A stretch of DNA of 64,000 bases from Streptomyces endocoffeicus. Its GTDB lineage: Bacteria; Actinomycetota; Actinomycetes; Streptomycetales; Streptomycetaceae. The stretch covers positions 124,001 through 188,000 of the forward strand of contig NZ_JAERRG010000018.1 in NCBI RefSeq assembly GCF_016741935.1, given 5' to 3'. Each line of letters opens with the position of its first letter. Position 1 is the stretch's first letter. This document shows positions 51,618 through 60,233 of the stretch, piece by piece. The notes under the pieces are model-generated. The model was not told the origin of the DNA and did no database searches. It saw nothing but the letters and a program-made list of their open reading frames with translations. The position numbers and the translations under genes were made by a program.

Positions 51618-52709
51618 TCAGATGTCGCGCCGTACGAGAAAGCCCAGCAGGGTGCGCAGTTCCGCGCTCGCCCGGGGCGCGAGCGGCAGGCTCTCCAGGC
51701 ATGTCTCCACGGCCGCGATGTGGCGGTCGGCCTCCTCCAGGGCCGCGGAGCGGCCACCGGCCTGCTCGACCAGGGCGGCGGCCCGGCGCGTGGTGGCGTC
51801 GTCCGGGGTGTCCGGGAACTCCTCCAGCAGCGTGGCCAGCCGCGCGGCGGCCGGGGCGCCGGGGCCGCGGGTGCTCAGCGCGGCGAGCACGGGGAAGGTC
51901 TTCTTGCGCTGCCGCAGATCGCGGTGGACGGGTTTGCCGGTGACCGCGGGATCGCCCCAGATGCCCAGCAGATCGTCCACCACCTGGAATGCCACGCCCA
52001 TGTGCCGTCCGGCCCGGTCCAGGGCGGCCACGGTGGGCTCCGGCGCCCCGGCGAGCGCGGCGCCCAGGGCGGCGGCGCAGCCGAGCAGCGCGCCGGTCTT
52101 GTGCTCGGCCATCGTGCGGTACTCCTCCGGCCCCACCGCCTCGGGTCCCGTCCAGGGGCGCGACTCGAAGAGCAGGTCATCCGCCTGGCCGCGGACGAGG
52201 TCGCCCAGCGCCGCGCTCAGCTGCCGCACGGCGGCCGCGGCTCCGGCGCCGTCCACGCCGGCCAGCGCCTCCACGGCCAGCGCGAACAGGGCGTCACCGG
52301 CGAGCACGGCCGGGCCGGTCCCGTACGCCTTCCACACGGTGGGGCGGGTGCGGCGGGTCTGGTCACCGTCCATGATGTCGTCGTGCAGCAGTGAGAAGGT
52401 GTGCACCAGCTCCACCGCCACCGCTCCGGCGACCGCCGACTCACCGGATGCCCCGGCCGCCTCCGCGCACAGCACGGCCAGGGCCTGCCGCACCCCCTTG
52501 CCGCCCGATCCCTCGGCAGGCGTACCGCCCACATCGCACCAGCCGAACGAGTACGCGGCCATCTCGGCCACCCACGGGTGCAGCCGCCCGACCGTGTCGG
52601 CCAGCGCGGGGCGCACCAACTCCCGGCAGCGGCCCAGGATTTCGCCTGCGGTGGCGGTGGTCTCCTCGGCCCCGAGGAGCTCGGGGAACTCGGGGAACGT
52701 CGTCGTCAC
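51618..52709 (-). CDS. polyprenyl (isoprenyl) diphosphate synthase
   Basis: 363 aa. Both Asp-rich motifs are present: LVHTFSLLHDDIMDGDQTRR and AFQVVDDLLGIWGDPAVTGKPVHRDLRQRKKTFP. It condenses isopentenyl units to an allylic diphosphate; chain length (C15-C20 or longer) cannot be read safely. GTG start 52709 overlaps the TPR gene stop as GTGA. No terpene cyclase or other isoprenoid gene is adjacent. Confidence 0.93.
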   Translation of the reverse strand: MTTTFPEFPELLGAEETTATAGEILGRCRELVRPALADTVGRLHPWVAEMAAYSFGWCDVGGTPAEGSGGKGVRQALAVLCAEAAGASGESAVAGAVAVELVHTFSLLHDDIMDGDQTRRTRPTVWKAYGTGPAVLAGDALFALAVEALAGVDGAGAAAAVRQLSAALGDLVRGQADDLLFESRPWTGPEAVGPEEYRTMAEHKTGALLGCAAALGAALAGAPEPTVAALDRAGRHMGVAFQVVDDLLGIWGDPAVTGKPVHRDLRQRKKTFPVLAALSTRGPGAPAAARLATLLEEFPDTPDDATTRRAAALVEQAGGRSAALEEADRHIAAVETCLESLPLAPRASAELRTLLGFLVRRDI

Positions 52710-53752
52710 AGCGCCACCTCCAGGACCTCCGTGAGGCCGAACTCCTCGCGGGCCCGGTCCACCATCCGGCGGGCGTGCCGCAGCCCGATCCGCTCCAGCA
52801 CACCGGCCAGTTCGGACAGGTCATCGGCGGTTTCGGCACGGTCGCGGCCCAGCCGGGCCAGGGACTTGATGAGCCCGAGCCGGGCGAGGCCCTCGCCACG
52901 CGGCTCGCTCATGTCGCGGAACTCGTCCAGGGCTCGCTGGTACATCGCGCGGGCCGCCTCATAACGGCCCGCGCGGTAGAGCACATTGCCGCGCATCTTG
53001 TGGTTGTAGGCCAGCGCGCTCACCAGGTTCATCTCGCGGCAGGTCAGTTCGGCCTCGGAGAGCAGCTCCAGCGCGCGCTCCACGTCCCCGTCACGTACGG
53101 AGACGATGTCGGCCATGCCCCGCAGCGCCCATGCGTGTCCGCGCCGGTCCTCGGCCTTCGCCGCTATCTCCGCGGCCTCCTCGAACATCGCGTAGGCCGA
53201 GTCGTACGACCCGGTGTTGCGGTGCATCTGGGCGATGCCCTCGAGCGCCCAGACGGTGTGGCGTGCCTCGCCGCGTTTCCGTGCCTCGGCGAGGAGTCGC
53301 TCGTGCAGCGCGCCCACGGCGTCGTAGTCGCCCTGGATACGGCCGGTCTCCGCCATCCCGGCCAGTGAGTAGCCACGGACGACGATGTCCCCGCCGCGCT
53401 CGCCGAGGTCGGCCGCGAGGCCGAGCAGCCGCCACGCCAGCGCCAGCGCGCCCCGCTGCCGGGCGAGGGTGCCTCCGCTCCACAGCGCCCATGCCATCGC
53501 GCCGAGGTCCCCCGCCGCGCGGGCCGCGCGGTAACTGGCCTTCCACTCGCGGTCGGCCTCGCCCACCTGCCCCAGCCTCCGGTGCGCCTCGGCGACCGCG
53601 AGCCCCGCGCGGGCCGCCTCGCCCGGGGAGCCGCCCCGCTCGGCCGCCCGCAATTGCTCGGTGCCCGCCGCCAACACCTCGACCAGGGACGAGTTCACGG
53701 ACAGGGTGGTGAGGGAGCCCTGGTACTCAGGGGCGAATGCCTTGCCGTACAT
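52706..53752 (-). CDS. tetratricopeptide-repeat protein coupled to the prenyl synthase
   Basis: 348 aa, almost wholly helical with TPR-like pairs: AGLAVAEAHRRLGQVGEADREWKASYRAARAAGDLGAMAWAL, HTVWALEGIAQMHRNTGSYDSAYAMFEEAAEIA, NHKMRGNVLYRAGRYEAARAMYQRALDEF. No DNA-binding or catalytic domain is seen. ATG 53752 (MYGKAFAPEYQGSL) is chosen; the frame above it crosses the palindrome array. It may organise or regulate the prenyl synthase with which it shares an overlap. Confidence 0.83.
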   Translation of the reverse strand: MYGKAFAPEYQGSLTTLSVNSSLVEVLAAGTEQLRAAERGGSPGEAARAGLAVAEAHRRLGQVGEADREWKASYRAARAAGDLGAMAWALWSGGTLARQRGALALAWRLLGLAADLGERGGDIVVRGYSLAGMAETGRIQGDYDAVGALHERLLAEARKRGEARHTVWALEGIAQMHRNTGSYDSAYAMFEEAAEIAAKAEDRRGHAWALRGMADIVSVRDGDVERALELLSEAELTCREMNLVSALAYNHKMRGNVLYRAGRYEAARAMYQRALDEFRDMSEPRGEGLARLGLIKSLARLGRDRAETADDLSELAGVLERIGLRHARRMVDRAREEFGLTEVLEVAL

Positions 53753-53793
53753 GGATGCCTTTCCGTCTGTTGTTCCCAGGAAGCGCACGCCTC

Positions 53794-53849
53794 TATGCAC
53801 CGAGTGCATACACCGGGTGTATGCACCCCATGTATACACGGTGTGTATA
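53794..53849. promoter_or_regulatory. array of overlapping palindromes
   Basis: Half-sites TATGCAC (53794-53800) and GTGCATA (53804-53810), an 11-bp perfect repeat around 53815 (GTGCATACACC, then GGTGTATGCAC), and TATACAC (53833-53839) with GTGTATA (53843-53849). It lies about 45 bases upstream of the TPR gene start and is AT-rich against the background; it looks like a multi-site operator. Confidence 0.7.
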
Positions 53850-53962
53850 GAAGCCGGGAAACCGGCCCCATCAGGGGCACCGATGTTGTGCGTCCGTTGT
53901 CGATCTAGACGCGATCGGACCCGGAGAGGTTCACCGCCCGGCTCCGTCGATGGCAAAAAACC

Positions 53963-54460
53963 TTATGGACCTGGTCTGGTCTGCGCCCCCGCCACTTCGC
54001 GCTCGATCCAACGGCAGATCACGTCGACCACATAGGCCCGCTCCGCGCGACTCAGTTCCCGCCCCTTGGGGATCTCGTGCCAACGCTGAAGACAGCTACG
54101 GCAGCAGGTGGCCGTCGCGTGCTGGGCGACGAACACGGGGTGGCCGCGATAGGGCGTCTGCTTGCCGTCCCTGTAGGGCGCGGCGGGGGCCAGCCGCTTG
54201 GCGATCAGGTCGTAGGCGTGCCAGCGCAACGTCGACGGTCCGCTCAGCTCGGCCGTGGCCCGATCGCGACCGCGCAGATGGAACTTCGCGCGGAACGGAT
54301 GGCGCGCGATGGCGGCCAGCCGCTGGTCGAGCGACTCGGGGCTCGGACCGGACGAATCAGGCGCCGGACCGGACGAGTCGGACGTCGGCTCGGACGAGTC
54401 AGGCATCGGCTCGGACGAGTCAGGCGTCGGGTCGGACGAGTCAGGCGTCGGGTCGGACAT
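53963..54460 (-). CDS. DUF4186 family protein
   Basis: 165 aa. The conserved block is nearly whole: HPFRAKFHLRGRDRATAE, LRWHAYDLIAKRLAPA, YRDGKQTPYRGHPVFVAQHATATCCRSCLQRWHEIPKGRELSRAERAYVVDVICRWIE. The CCxxC and the histidines suggest metal binding; the function is unknown. The first 40 residues are tandem SD/EPxPDSS repeats from a 30-bp DNA repeat. ATG 54460 starts the repeats with a ribosome site behind it. Confidence 0.85.
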   Translation of the reverse strand: MSDPTPDSSDPTPDSSEPMPDSSEPTSDSSGPAPDSSGPSPESLDQRLAAIARHPFRAKFHLRGRDRATAELSGPSTLRWHAYDLIAKRLAPAAPYRDGKQTPYRGHPVFVAQHATATCCRSCLQRWHEIPKGRELSRAERAYVVDVICRWIEREVAGAQTRPGP

Positions 54461-54538
54461 GGAAGGCTCCCGGAGACGAAGGCGTCGGTCCAGGTTCCCA
54501 TTCGGTCCAGTCCAGCTTCCCATTCGGTCCAGGATCCG

Positions 54539-55099
54539 TCAGGAGGGGTGCCGGACCGCCCGCCACTCCGGCGCGAGCACCGACCAGATCTCCATGTCAT
54601 GCCGCTTGCCCCGGTGCAGACGGCCCTCCCGCAGCACACCGTCCTTGGTCATCCCGAGCCGCCGGGCCACGGCGATGCTGGCCTCGTTCGCGGTCGCCGC
54701 CCACCACTCCACGCGGTGGATGCCCCGCTCCTCGACGGCCCAGTCGATGATCACGCGCGTGGCGCGGGTCACCAGTCCCTTGCCCACCGCCGACGGCTCC
54801 AGCCAGCAACCCGCCTCCGCCGTGCGCTGTTCGACGTCCATCGTGCGGAAGAGGACCCCGCCGACCAGTTTGCCGTCCGTCCAGATGCCGTGGATCCGTC
54901 CGGCGTCGGCCGCCGCCTTGTCCGCGTACCCCTGGAGGAACGCCCGGGCCGACTCCAGGTCGGCCGCGGCGTCCGCCAGTGCGATGTGCCGCCCGATGAA
55001 CTCCCGTCCCCGGTCCATATGGGCGAGGAACTCCTCGGCCTGCCACGGCTCCAGCGGGCGCAGCTCCGCGCCGTCCTCGCCCAGGGGTATCGCGTACAT
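54539..55099 (-). CDS. GNAT N-acetyltransferase, RimJ/RimL type
   Basis: 186 aa. Acetyl-CoA-binding region AEAGCWLEPSAVGKGLVTRATRVIIDWAV, then GIHRVEWWAATANEASIAVARRLGMTKDGVLREG, as in ribosomal-protein and small-molecule acetyltransferases. ATG 55099 has GGAAGG five bases upstream. Divergent from the TetR gene at 55201, which may control it. Substrate unknown. Confidence 0.9.
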   Translation of the reverse strand: MYAIPLGEDGAELRPLEPWQAEEFLAHMDRGREFIGRHIALADAAADLESARAFLQGYADKAAADAGRIHGIWTDGKLVGGVLFRTMDVEQRTAEAGCWLEPSAVGKGLVTRATRVIIDWAVEERGIHRVEWWAATANEASIAVARRLGMTKDGVLREGRLHRGKRHDMEIWSVLAPEWRAVRHPS

Positions 55100-55181
55100 C
55101 GTCACCTTCCACCGTCCGAACCAGCGCGCCCAGTACGGGGGATCCTCTCACCGAAGGGCCGTCCGCGCGTTTCCTTTTGTA

Positions 55182-55197
55182 CCTACTAGTATGTAGG
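55182..55197. promoter_or_regulatory. TetR operator-like palindrome
   Basis: CCTAC (55182-55186), six bases, GTAGG (55193-55197), ending three bases before the TetR start. Probable autoregulatory site. Confidence 0.5.
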
Positions 55198-55200
55198 GTC

Positions 55201-55770
55201 ATGTCCATGGACACCCGGGAACGACTCATCGCGAGCACCCGTGAGCTGCTGTGGGAGCGCGGCTATGTGGGCACGAGCCCGAAGGCGATCCAGGAGCGCT
55301 CCGGAGCGGGCCAGGGCAGCATGTACCACCACTTCCGCGGCAAGCCCGACCTGGCGCTCGCCGCGATCAGCCGCAGCGCCGAGGAGCTGAGGGGCAGGGC
55401 GGAGGCCGAGTTCGGCGGCCCCGGCACCGTGGTCGAGCGGATCACCGCCTATCTGCGGCGGGAGCGGGACGCGCTGAAGGGGTGCCCGGTCGGTCGTCTC
55501 ACCCAGGACCCCGATGTGATGGCGGATCCGGAGCTGCGCCGACCGGTCGAGGAGACCTTCGCCTGGCTCACCGACCGGCTGGCCGGGCTGCTGGCGGAGG
55601 GCCGGACGAGCGGCGAGCTCGGCACCGGGCTCGACCCGGTGGCCACCGCCACCGCGCTGGTCGCGGTGTTGCAGGGCGGCTATGTGCTGGCTCGCGCCGC
55701 CGACTCGGCCGAGGTGTACGCCCGGGCGATGGACGGGGCGCTCGGCCTGCTCACCGCCCATGTCCGCTGA
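55201..55770 (+). CDS. TetR family transcriptional regulator
   Basis: 189 aa. HTH: TRERLIASTRELLWERGYVGTSPKAIQERSGAGQGSMYHHFRGKPDLALAAI; ligand domain of the type with CPVGRLTQD near the middle. ATG 55201 is taken because it follows the palindrome. It precedes a tautomerase gene on the same strand, 56 bases on, and is divergent from the GNAT gene; either may be a target. Confidence 0.92.
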   Translation: MSMDTRERLIASTRELLWERGYVGTSPKAIQERSGAGQGSMYHHFRGKPDLALAAISRSAEELRGRAEAEFGGPGTVVERITAYLRRERDALKGCPVGRLTQDPDVMADPELRRPVEETFAWLTDRLAGLLAEGRTSGELGTGLDPVATATALVAVLQGGYVLARAADSAEVYARAMDGALGLLTAHVR

Positions 55771-55826
55771 GCCCCTGGCCTTCCCTCAATCCCTCGCCAC
55801 CCCTCGCCCGAACGGGAGCCCCCGAC

Positions 55827-56213
55827 ATGCCCTTCGTCCGCATCGACGCGCTACGGGCCGACGCCGACCGGCTCGACGCGCTCGGCCGCGCCGTACACGA
55901 CGCGCTGGTGGAAACCATCGGCTTCCCGCCCAACGACCGGTTTCAGGTCCTCACCAGCCATGACGGCACCAGCGGCACGCTGCGCTATGACGACTACCTC
56001 GGTGTGCCGCGCGACGACGGCATCGTCTGCATCGCCCTCACGATGCGCTCGGGGCGCACACCGGCACAGAAGCAGGCGCTGTACCGGCGGATCGCCGAGC
56101 TCGCCGAGGAGTACGCGGGGACCGAGCCGCGGAACGTGTTCATCACCCTGACCGAGAACGAGTCGGCCGACTGGTCGTTCGGACACGGGGTGGCGCAGTA
56201 CGTCGAGGGATGA
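55827..56213 (+). CDS. tautomerase family protein
   Basis: 128 aa, 4-oxalocrotonate-tautomerase/MIF-like superfamily of the longer tautomerase type. It begins MPFVRIDALR, so Pro becomes the N-terminal catalytic base; later PRNVFITLTENESADWSFGHG is the family's end pattern. It follows the TetR gene. Members isomerise keto-enol substrates or dehalogenate; the substrate is unknown. Confidence 0.88.
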   Translation: MPFVRIDALRADADRLDALGRAVHDALVETIGFPPNDRFQVLTSHDGTSGTLRYDDYLGVPRDDGIVCIALTMRSGRTPAQKQALYRRIAELAEEYAGTEPRNVFITLTENESADWSFGHGVAQYVEG

Positions 56214-56379
56214 GACGTCGCCATCGGGTCCGGTATGGCGAGAATCCGTTGGCTTCTGTCATTTCAGCCCCTGGGTGATCTTCTCCCGGCTCCCTAGCGT
56301 GGTGCGGGCACTGCCCGCCCCACGCCCGGAAGGAGACGCTGGTGCCTGCCACGTTCGAAAGGGAGCCGGACGCCACCCG

Positions 56380-56847
56380 ATGACCAAGATCCTGCTCTCC
56401 CTGCACGTCCTGGCCGCCATTGTCGCGATCGGCCCCGTCACCGTAGCGGCCAGCATGTTCCCGCCCGCGGCCCGCAACGCCCACGCGGCCGCCGGCGAGG
56501 GCCAGGCGGACCTGGGCACGGTCCGGCTGCTGCACCGCATCTGCCGCGTCTACGCCACGATGGGCCTGGCCGTCCCCGCCTTCGGCTTCGCCACGGCCGC
56601 CGTGATGGGCGTCCTCGACAGCGGCTGGCTCACCGCCTCCATCGCCCTGACGGCCGCGGCCGCCGGTGTCCTGGTCGCCTTCGTCCTGCCCCGCCAGGGC
56701 GAACTCCTCGACACCCTCGGTGCGAGCAAGGCCCTTGAGCGGTCCGACACCGCCCAACTGGCCATGTTCACAGGCGTGTTCAATCTGCTGTGGGCGACGG
56801 TGACCATCCTCATGATCGTCCGCCCGGGCTCGACCACCGGAGCGTGA
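56380..56847 (+). CDS. four-helix membrane protein, DUF2269-like
   Basis: 155 aa, four hydrophobic segments (ILLSLHVLAAIVAIGPVTVAASMF, YATMGLAVPAFGFATAAVMGVL, TASIALTAAAAGVLVAFVL, LAMFTGVFNLLWATVTILMIV). The start (LSLHVLAAI, with His) resembles DUF2269 proteins, some of which may bind haem. No function is assigned. ATG 56380 begins the first helix. Confidence 0.75.
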   Translation: MTKILLSLHVLAAIVAIGPVTVAASMFPPAARNAHAAAGEGQADLGTVRLLHRICRVYATMGLAVPAFGFATAAVMGVLDSGWLTASIALTAAAAGVLVAFVLPRQGELLDTLGASKALERSDTAQLAMFTGVFNLLWATVTILMIVRPGSTTGA

Positions 56848-56960
56848 CCCCGCCCCCTCTCCCGCGCTGTGGCTTGAAGCCGGTCACTGCGCGGGATCCG
56901 GCCATTGGCGCGCGATAATGATCGGAAGCGCCGGGGCGGAAACAGGAGGCGGTGCAGGAC

Positions 56961-58016
56961 ATGCACGGTGAGTACAAGGTGCCGGGCGGCAAGCTGGTCG
57001 TCGTGGATCTGGAGGTCCACGACGGCGCGCTGCGCGAGGTGCGGGTGGCGGGCGACTTCTTCCTGGAACCGGACGAGGCGCTGCACGCCATCGACCGGGC
57101 CCTGGAGGGCGCGCCCGCCGACGCGGACGCACAGGCGCTCGCCGCCCGAGTCAAGGCGGGGCTGCCCGCCGACACCGTGATGTTCGGCTTCTCCCCCGAG
57201 GCCGTCGGCATCGCGGTGCGGCGGGCGCTGGCCCGTGCCACCGACTGGACGGACTACGACTGGCAGCTGATCCACGAGGGGCCGCAGGACCCGGCGCTGC
57301 ACATGGCCCTGGACGAGGTGCTGACCGACGAGGTCGCCGCCGGACGGCGGCCACCCACACTGCGGGTGTGGGAGTGGGGCAGCCCGGCCGTCATCATCGG
57401 CAGCTTCCAGTCCCTCCGCAACGAGGTGGACCCCGCGGGTGCGGCCCGCCACGGAGTCACGGTGGTGCGGCGCATCTCCGGTGGCGGCGCCATGTTCGTG
57501 GAGGCCGAGAACACCATCACCTACTCCCTTTCCGTACCGGCCTCGCTCGTCTCCGGCCTGTCATTCGCCGACTCCTACGCCTACCTCGACGACTGGGTTC
57601 TGACCGCGCTCGGCGACATGGGCATCAAGGCCTGGTACCAGCCCCTCAACGACATCGCCTCCGAGGAAGGCAAAATCGCCGGTGCCGCGCAGAAGCGCCT
57701 GGCCAGCGGTGCCGGCGCGGTGCTGCACCACGTGACGATGGCGTACGACATCGACGCCGGCAAGATGCTCGATGTGCTGCGCATCGGCAAGGAGAAGCTG
57801 TCCGACAAGGGCACCGAGAGCGCCAAGAAGCGCGTCGATCCGCTGCGCCGCCAGACCGGTCTGCCACGCGGCGAGATCATCGACCGCATGCTCACCTCCT
57901 TCCGCGCCCGCTACGGCCTCGCCCAGGGGCGCGTCACCGAGGAGGAGATGGCACGCGCCGAGGAACTCGCCCTCACCAAGTACACCAGCGAAGAGTGGAC
58001 AGCGCGGGTGCCATAG
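56961..58016 (+). CDS. lipoate-protein ligase with N-terminal accessory domain
   Basis: 351 aa. Residues 1-90 resemble the small accessory/C-terminal LplA domain (YKVPGGKLVVVDLEVHDGALREVRVAGDFFLEPDEALHAIDRAL), here placed first. The catalytic domain follows: DPALHMALDEVLTDEV, RRISGGGAMFVEAENTITYSL, and GKIAGAAQKRLASGAGAVLHHVTM with the catalytic Lys. It attaches lipoate to 2-oxoacid dehydrogenases or the glycine system. ATG 56961 is preferred: GGAGG is ten bases upstream, too close to GTG 56952. Confidence 0.9.
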   Translation: MHGEYKVPGGKLVVVDLEVHDGALREVRVAGDFFLEPDEALHAIDRALEGAPADADAQALAARVKAGLPADTVMFGFSPEAVGIAVRRALARATDWTDYDWQLIHEGPQDPALHMALDEVLTDEVAAGRRPPTLRVWEWGSPAVIIGSFQSLRNEVDPAGAARHGVTVVRRISGGGAMFVEAENTITYSLSVPASLVSGLSFADSYAYLDDWVLTALGDMGIKAWYQPLNDIASEEGKIAGAAQKRLASGAGAVLHHVTMAYDIDAGKMLDVLRIGKEKLSDKGTESAKKRVDPLRRQTGLPRGEIIDRMLTSFRARYGLAQGRVTEEEMARAEELALTKYTSEEWTARVP

Positions 58017-58082
58017 GAACCACCCTCGGCGCGGTGCTCGGCGGCCTCGTTCCCCCGGCATGATGCGCACGACATCTCTTGC

Positions 58083-58103
58083 ATGTTCTATGTCATGGAG
58101 CAT
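58083..58103. promoter_or_regulatory. TetR operator-like imperfect palindrome
   Basis: ATGTTCTAT (58083-58091), GTC, ATGGAGCAT (58095-58103), seven of nine positions paired, 35 bases upstream of the TetR start. Likely autoregulation. Confidence 0.45.
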
Positions 58104-58137
58104 AAGTTACCCACACGTAAGGGAGGTGGTGGGTGGC

Positions 58138-58767
58138 ATGGTCCGGCGCAAGAGCGACAGTCGCGAGCGGATGGTGCTGAGCGCCGCGGCGCTGCTGCGT
58201 GAATACGGCGCGAGCGCCACGAGCATCGACCGGGTCCTCGCACACAGCGGAGCCCCGCGTGGCTCGGTCTACCACCATTTCCCGGGCGGGCGGGCGCAGT
58301 TGATCGATGAGGCGGTGGCGCTCGCCGGTGACTTCATCGCCGGGCTGATCGAGACCGGTACGCGGGCCGATGACCCGGTGGAGGCGGTCGACGCGTTCTT
58401 CACGCTGTGGCGCGGACGGCTCCTCGAAAGCGACTTCCGGACCGGCTGCCCCATCGTGGCGGTGGCCGTCGAGACCAACGACGACGCCCCGCAGCTCGCC
58501 CGCTCCGCGGCCGCGGTGTTCACCCGCTGGCAGGAGGCGCTGGCCGCCCTGTTCGTCCGGCACGGTCTGTCGGAGGAGCGGGGAAGGCGGCTGGCCGCGT
58601 TCATCATCGCCGCCGTGGAGGGCGCCGTCATCATGTGCCGGGCCGAGCGGAGCACCGCTCCGCTGGAGGCGGCCGCCGCCGAGATCCATGACCTTCTGGC
58701 CCACGCTCTGCGTACCACCGGCCCGTTGGCGGACCCCGCCCGCGACCGCGACGCGCCACCACCGTGA
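58138..58767 (+). CDS. TetR family transcriptional regulator
   Basis: 209 aa. HTH: SRERMVLSAAALLREYGASATSIDRVLAHSGAPRGSVYHHFPGGRAQLIDEAV; C-terminal domain of the LmrA/YxaF type with FRTGCPIVAVAVETND. ATG 58138 has GGGAGGTGG upstream. It lies ahead of an enoyl-CoA hydratase and a thioesterase on the same strand and may control them. Its stop codon is in the first of three 19-bp repeats. Confidence 0.92.
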   Translation: MVRRKSDSRERMVLSAAALLREYGASATSIDRVLAHSGAPRGSVYHHFPGGRAQLIDEAVALAGDFIAGLIETGTRADDPVEAVDAFFTLWRGRLLESDFRTGCPIVAVAVETNDDAPQLARSAAAVFTRWQEALAALFVRHGLSEERGRRLAAFIIAAVEGAVIMCRAERSTAPLEAAAAEIHDLLAHALRTTGPLADPARDRDAPPP

Positions 58768-58812
58768 AACCACGCCACCACCGTGAAACCACGCCGCCAC
58801 CGTGAAGCCACG
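58756..58812. repeat. three 19-bp tandem repeats over the tetR stop
   Basis: Units 58756-58774, 58775-58793 and 58794-58812 (type CCACCACCGTGAAACCACG). The TetR stop (58765-58767) is in unit 1. Looser copies of the motif go on to about 58838. Confidence 0.8.
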
Positions 58813-58897
58813 GTGAACCACCGCCGTGATCCGCGGGCCGCCGGACGGGTGGCGCGCGGACCCGTCCGCCGACTCAGCCCTGTGTGAAGGAGCAGCC

Positions 58898-59569
58898 ATG
58901 CCCACGCTGGACCGCCAGGACAACGTCTTCGTGCTCGATCTCGGGGACGGCGAGAACCGCTTCCACCCCGACTGGCTCGCCACTGTCAACAGTGCCCTGG
59001 ACGAGGTGGAGAAGGCCGAGGGGGCGCGTGCCCTGGTGACGGCCGCCACCGGAAAGTTCTACTCCAACGGCCTGGACCTGGAATGGCTGTTGGCACACGC
59101 CGACCAGCACCAGGACTATGTCACCTCCGTCCACGGACTCCTGGCCCGGATGCTGTCGCTGCCGCTCGTGACCGTGGCCGCGCTGCAGGGGCACACGTTC
59201 GCGGCGGGCGCGATGTTCTCCCTGGCCCATGACATCCGGGTGATGCGCGCCGACCGTGGCTTCTGGTGTCTGCCCGAGGCCGACATCAACATCCCCTTCA
59301 CCCCGGGCATGTCCGCTCTCATCCAGGGCCGGCTGAGCCCGCGGGCCGCCCACGAGGCCATGGTCACCGCTCGTCGTTACGGCGGCCACGACGCGCTCAC
59401 CGCCGGGATCGTCGACCACGCGGTGGCGGAGGACTCCGTCCGGTCGACCGCGGTCGAACTCGCCGCGGCGCAGGCGGGCAAGGCCGGTGACACCCTCGGC
59501 ACCATCAAGAGCCGGATGTACGCCCCCGTACTGGCCGCCCTGCGTGCGAAGGACAACCCCCTCGGCTGA
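58898..59569 (+). CDS. enoyl-CoA hydratase/isomerase family protein
   Basis: 223 aa crotonase fold. Oxyanion-hole regions are ATGKFYSNGLDLEWL and VAALQGHTFAAGAMFSLAHDIRVMRADRGFWCLPEADINIPFTPG. It looks closest to the delta-isomerase (ECI) type, shorter than typical hydratases. ATG 58898 has GAAGGAGC upstream. With the thioesterase downstream it suggests acyl-CoA turnover under the upstream TetR. Its stop lies in a 16-bp repeat. Confidence 0.9.
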   Translation: MPTLDRQDNVFVLDLGDGENRFHPDWLATVNSALDEVEKAEGARALVTAATGKFYSNGLDLEWLLAHADQHQDYVTSVHGLLARMLSLPLVTVAALQGHTFAAGAMFSLAHDIRVMRADRGFWCLPEADINIPFTPGMSALIQGRLSPRAAHEAMVTARRYGGHDALTAGIVDHAVAEDSVRSTAVELAAAQAGKAGDTLGTIKSRMYAPVLAALRAKDNPLG

Positions 59570-59626
59570 CAAACCCCTTGGCTGACAAACCCCTTGGTCG
59601 ACAACCCCCTTGGCCGACCCCCCCCT
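59564..59626. repeat. 16-bp tandem repeats over the enoyl-CoA hydratase stop
   Basis: GGCTGACAAACCCCTT at 59564-59579 and again at 59580-59595, then diverged copies from 59596 and 59612. The stop (59567-59569) is in unit 1; the last coding bases (GACAACCCCCTC) also resemble the unit. Confidence 0.8.
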
Positions 59627-59701
59627 GGCCGACAGCCCCACCGGCTCCCGCGCCGCGCCCCTCCCGAACGGCGCGGCCCACCACGACCGCAAGGAACGCC
59701 T

Positions 59702-60157
59702 GTGACCACCACCGACCTCACCACCCTCTCCGGCCTCGATCTCATGCGATGGGTGCAGTCCGAGCGTCCCACCGACGTTCCCACCATCGGACGGCTCCTC
59801 GGCATGCGCTTCGACGAGGTCGACCCCGGACGCGTCGTCGTCTCCCTCGACACCCGCCCCGACTTCGCCAATCCCCTCGGCACCGTGCACGGCGGTATCG
59901 CCGCCACTCTGCTCGACTCGGCCATGGGCTGCGCCGTTCACACCACTCTCCCGGCCGGGGTGGGCTACACCACCCTGGAGCTCAAGGTGAACTACATCCG
60001 CGCCGCCCGCACCGACGGGCAGACCCTCATCGCCGAGGGCACCGTCCTCCACGCCGGTCGCCGCACCGCCACCGCCGAGGGCAAGGTGCTGGACGAACAA
60101 GGGAAGTTGATCGCCCATGCGACCACCACCTGCATGATCCTCGGCGCGGACGGCTGA
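59702..60157 (+). CDS. PaaI-type hotdog-fold thioesterase
   Basis: 151 aa. Hotdog thioesterase with the catalytic block DFANPLGTVHGGIAATLLDSAMGCAVHTTLPAGVGYTTLELKVNYIRAAR. GTG 59702 has AAGGA upstream. It hydrolyses acyl- or aryl-CoA thioesters. Placed after the enoyl-CoA hydratase, probably in the same transcript. Confidence 0.9.
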   Translation: MTTTDLTTLSGLDLMRWVQSERPTDVPTIGRLLGMRFDEVDPGRVVVSLDTRPDFANPLGTVHGGIAATLLDSAMGCAVHTTLPAGVGYTTLELKVNYIRAARTDGQTLIAEGTVLHAGRRTATAEGKVLDEQGKLIAHATTTCMILGADG

Positions 60158-60233
60158 CACCCCGGCGGACGGCTCCCGGCCTCCCACGTAGCCTGATCCT
60201 GTCGCGGACCGGCCCGAGTGGGGGGAGTGGCAT

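Noticed and set aside
53753..53956. N-terminal extension of the TPR protein through the palindrome array
   Set aside because: It would code for operator repeats; ATG 53752 begins the protein-like sequence.
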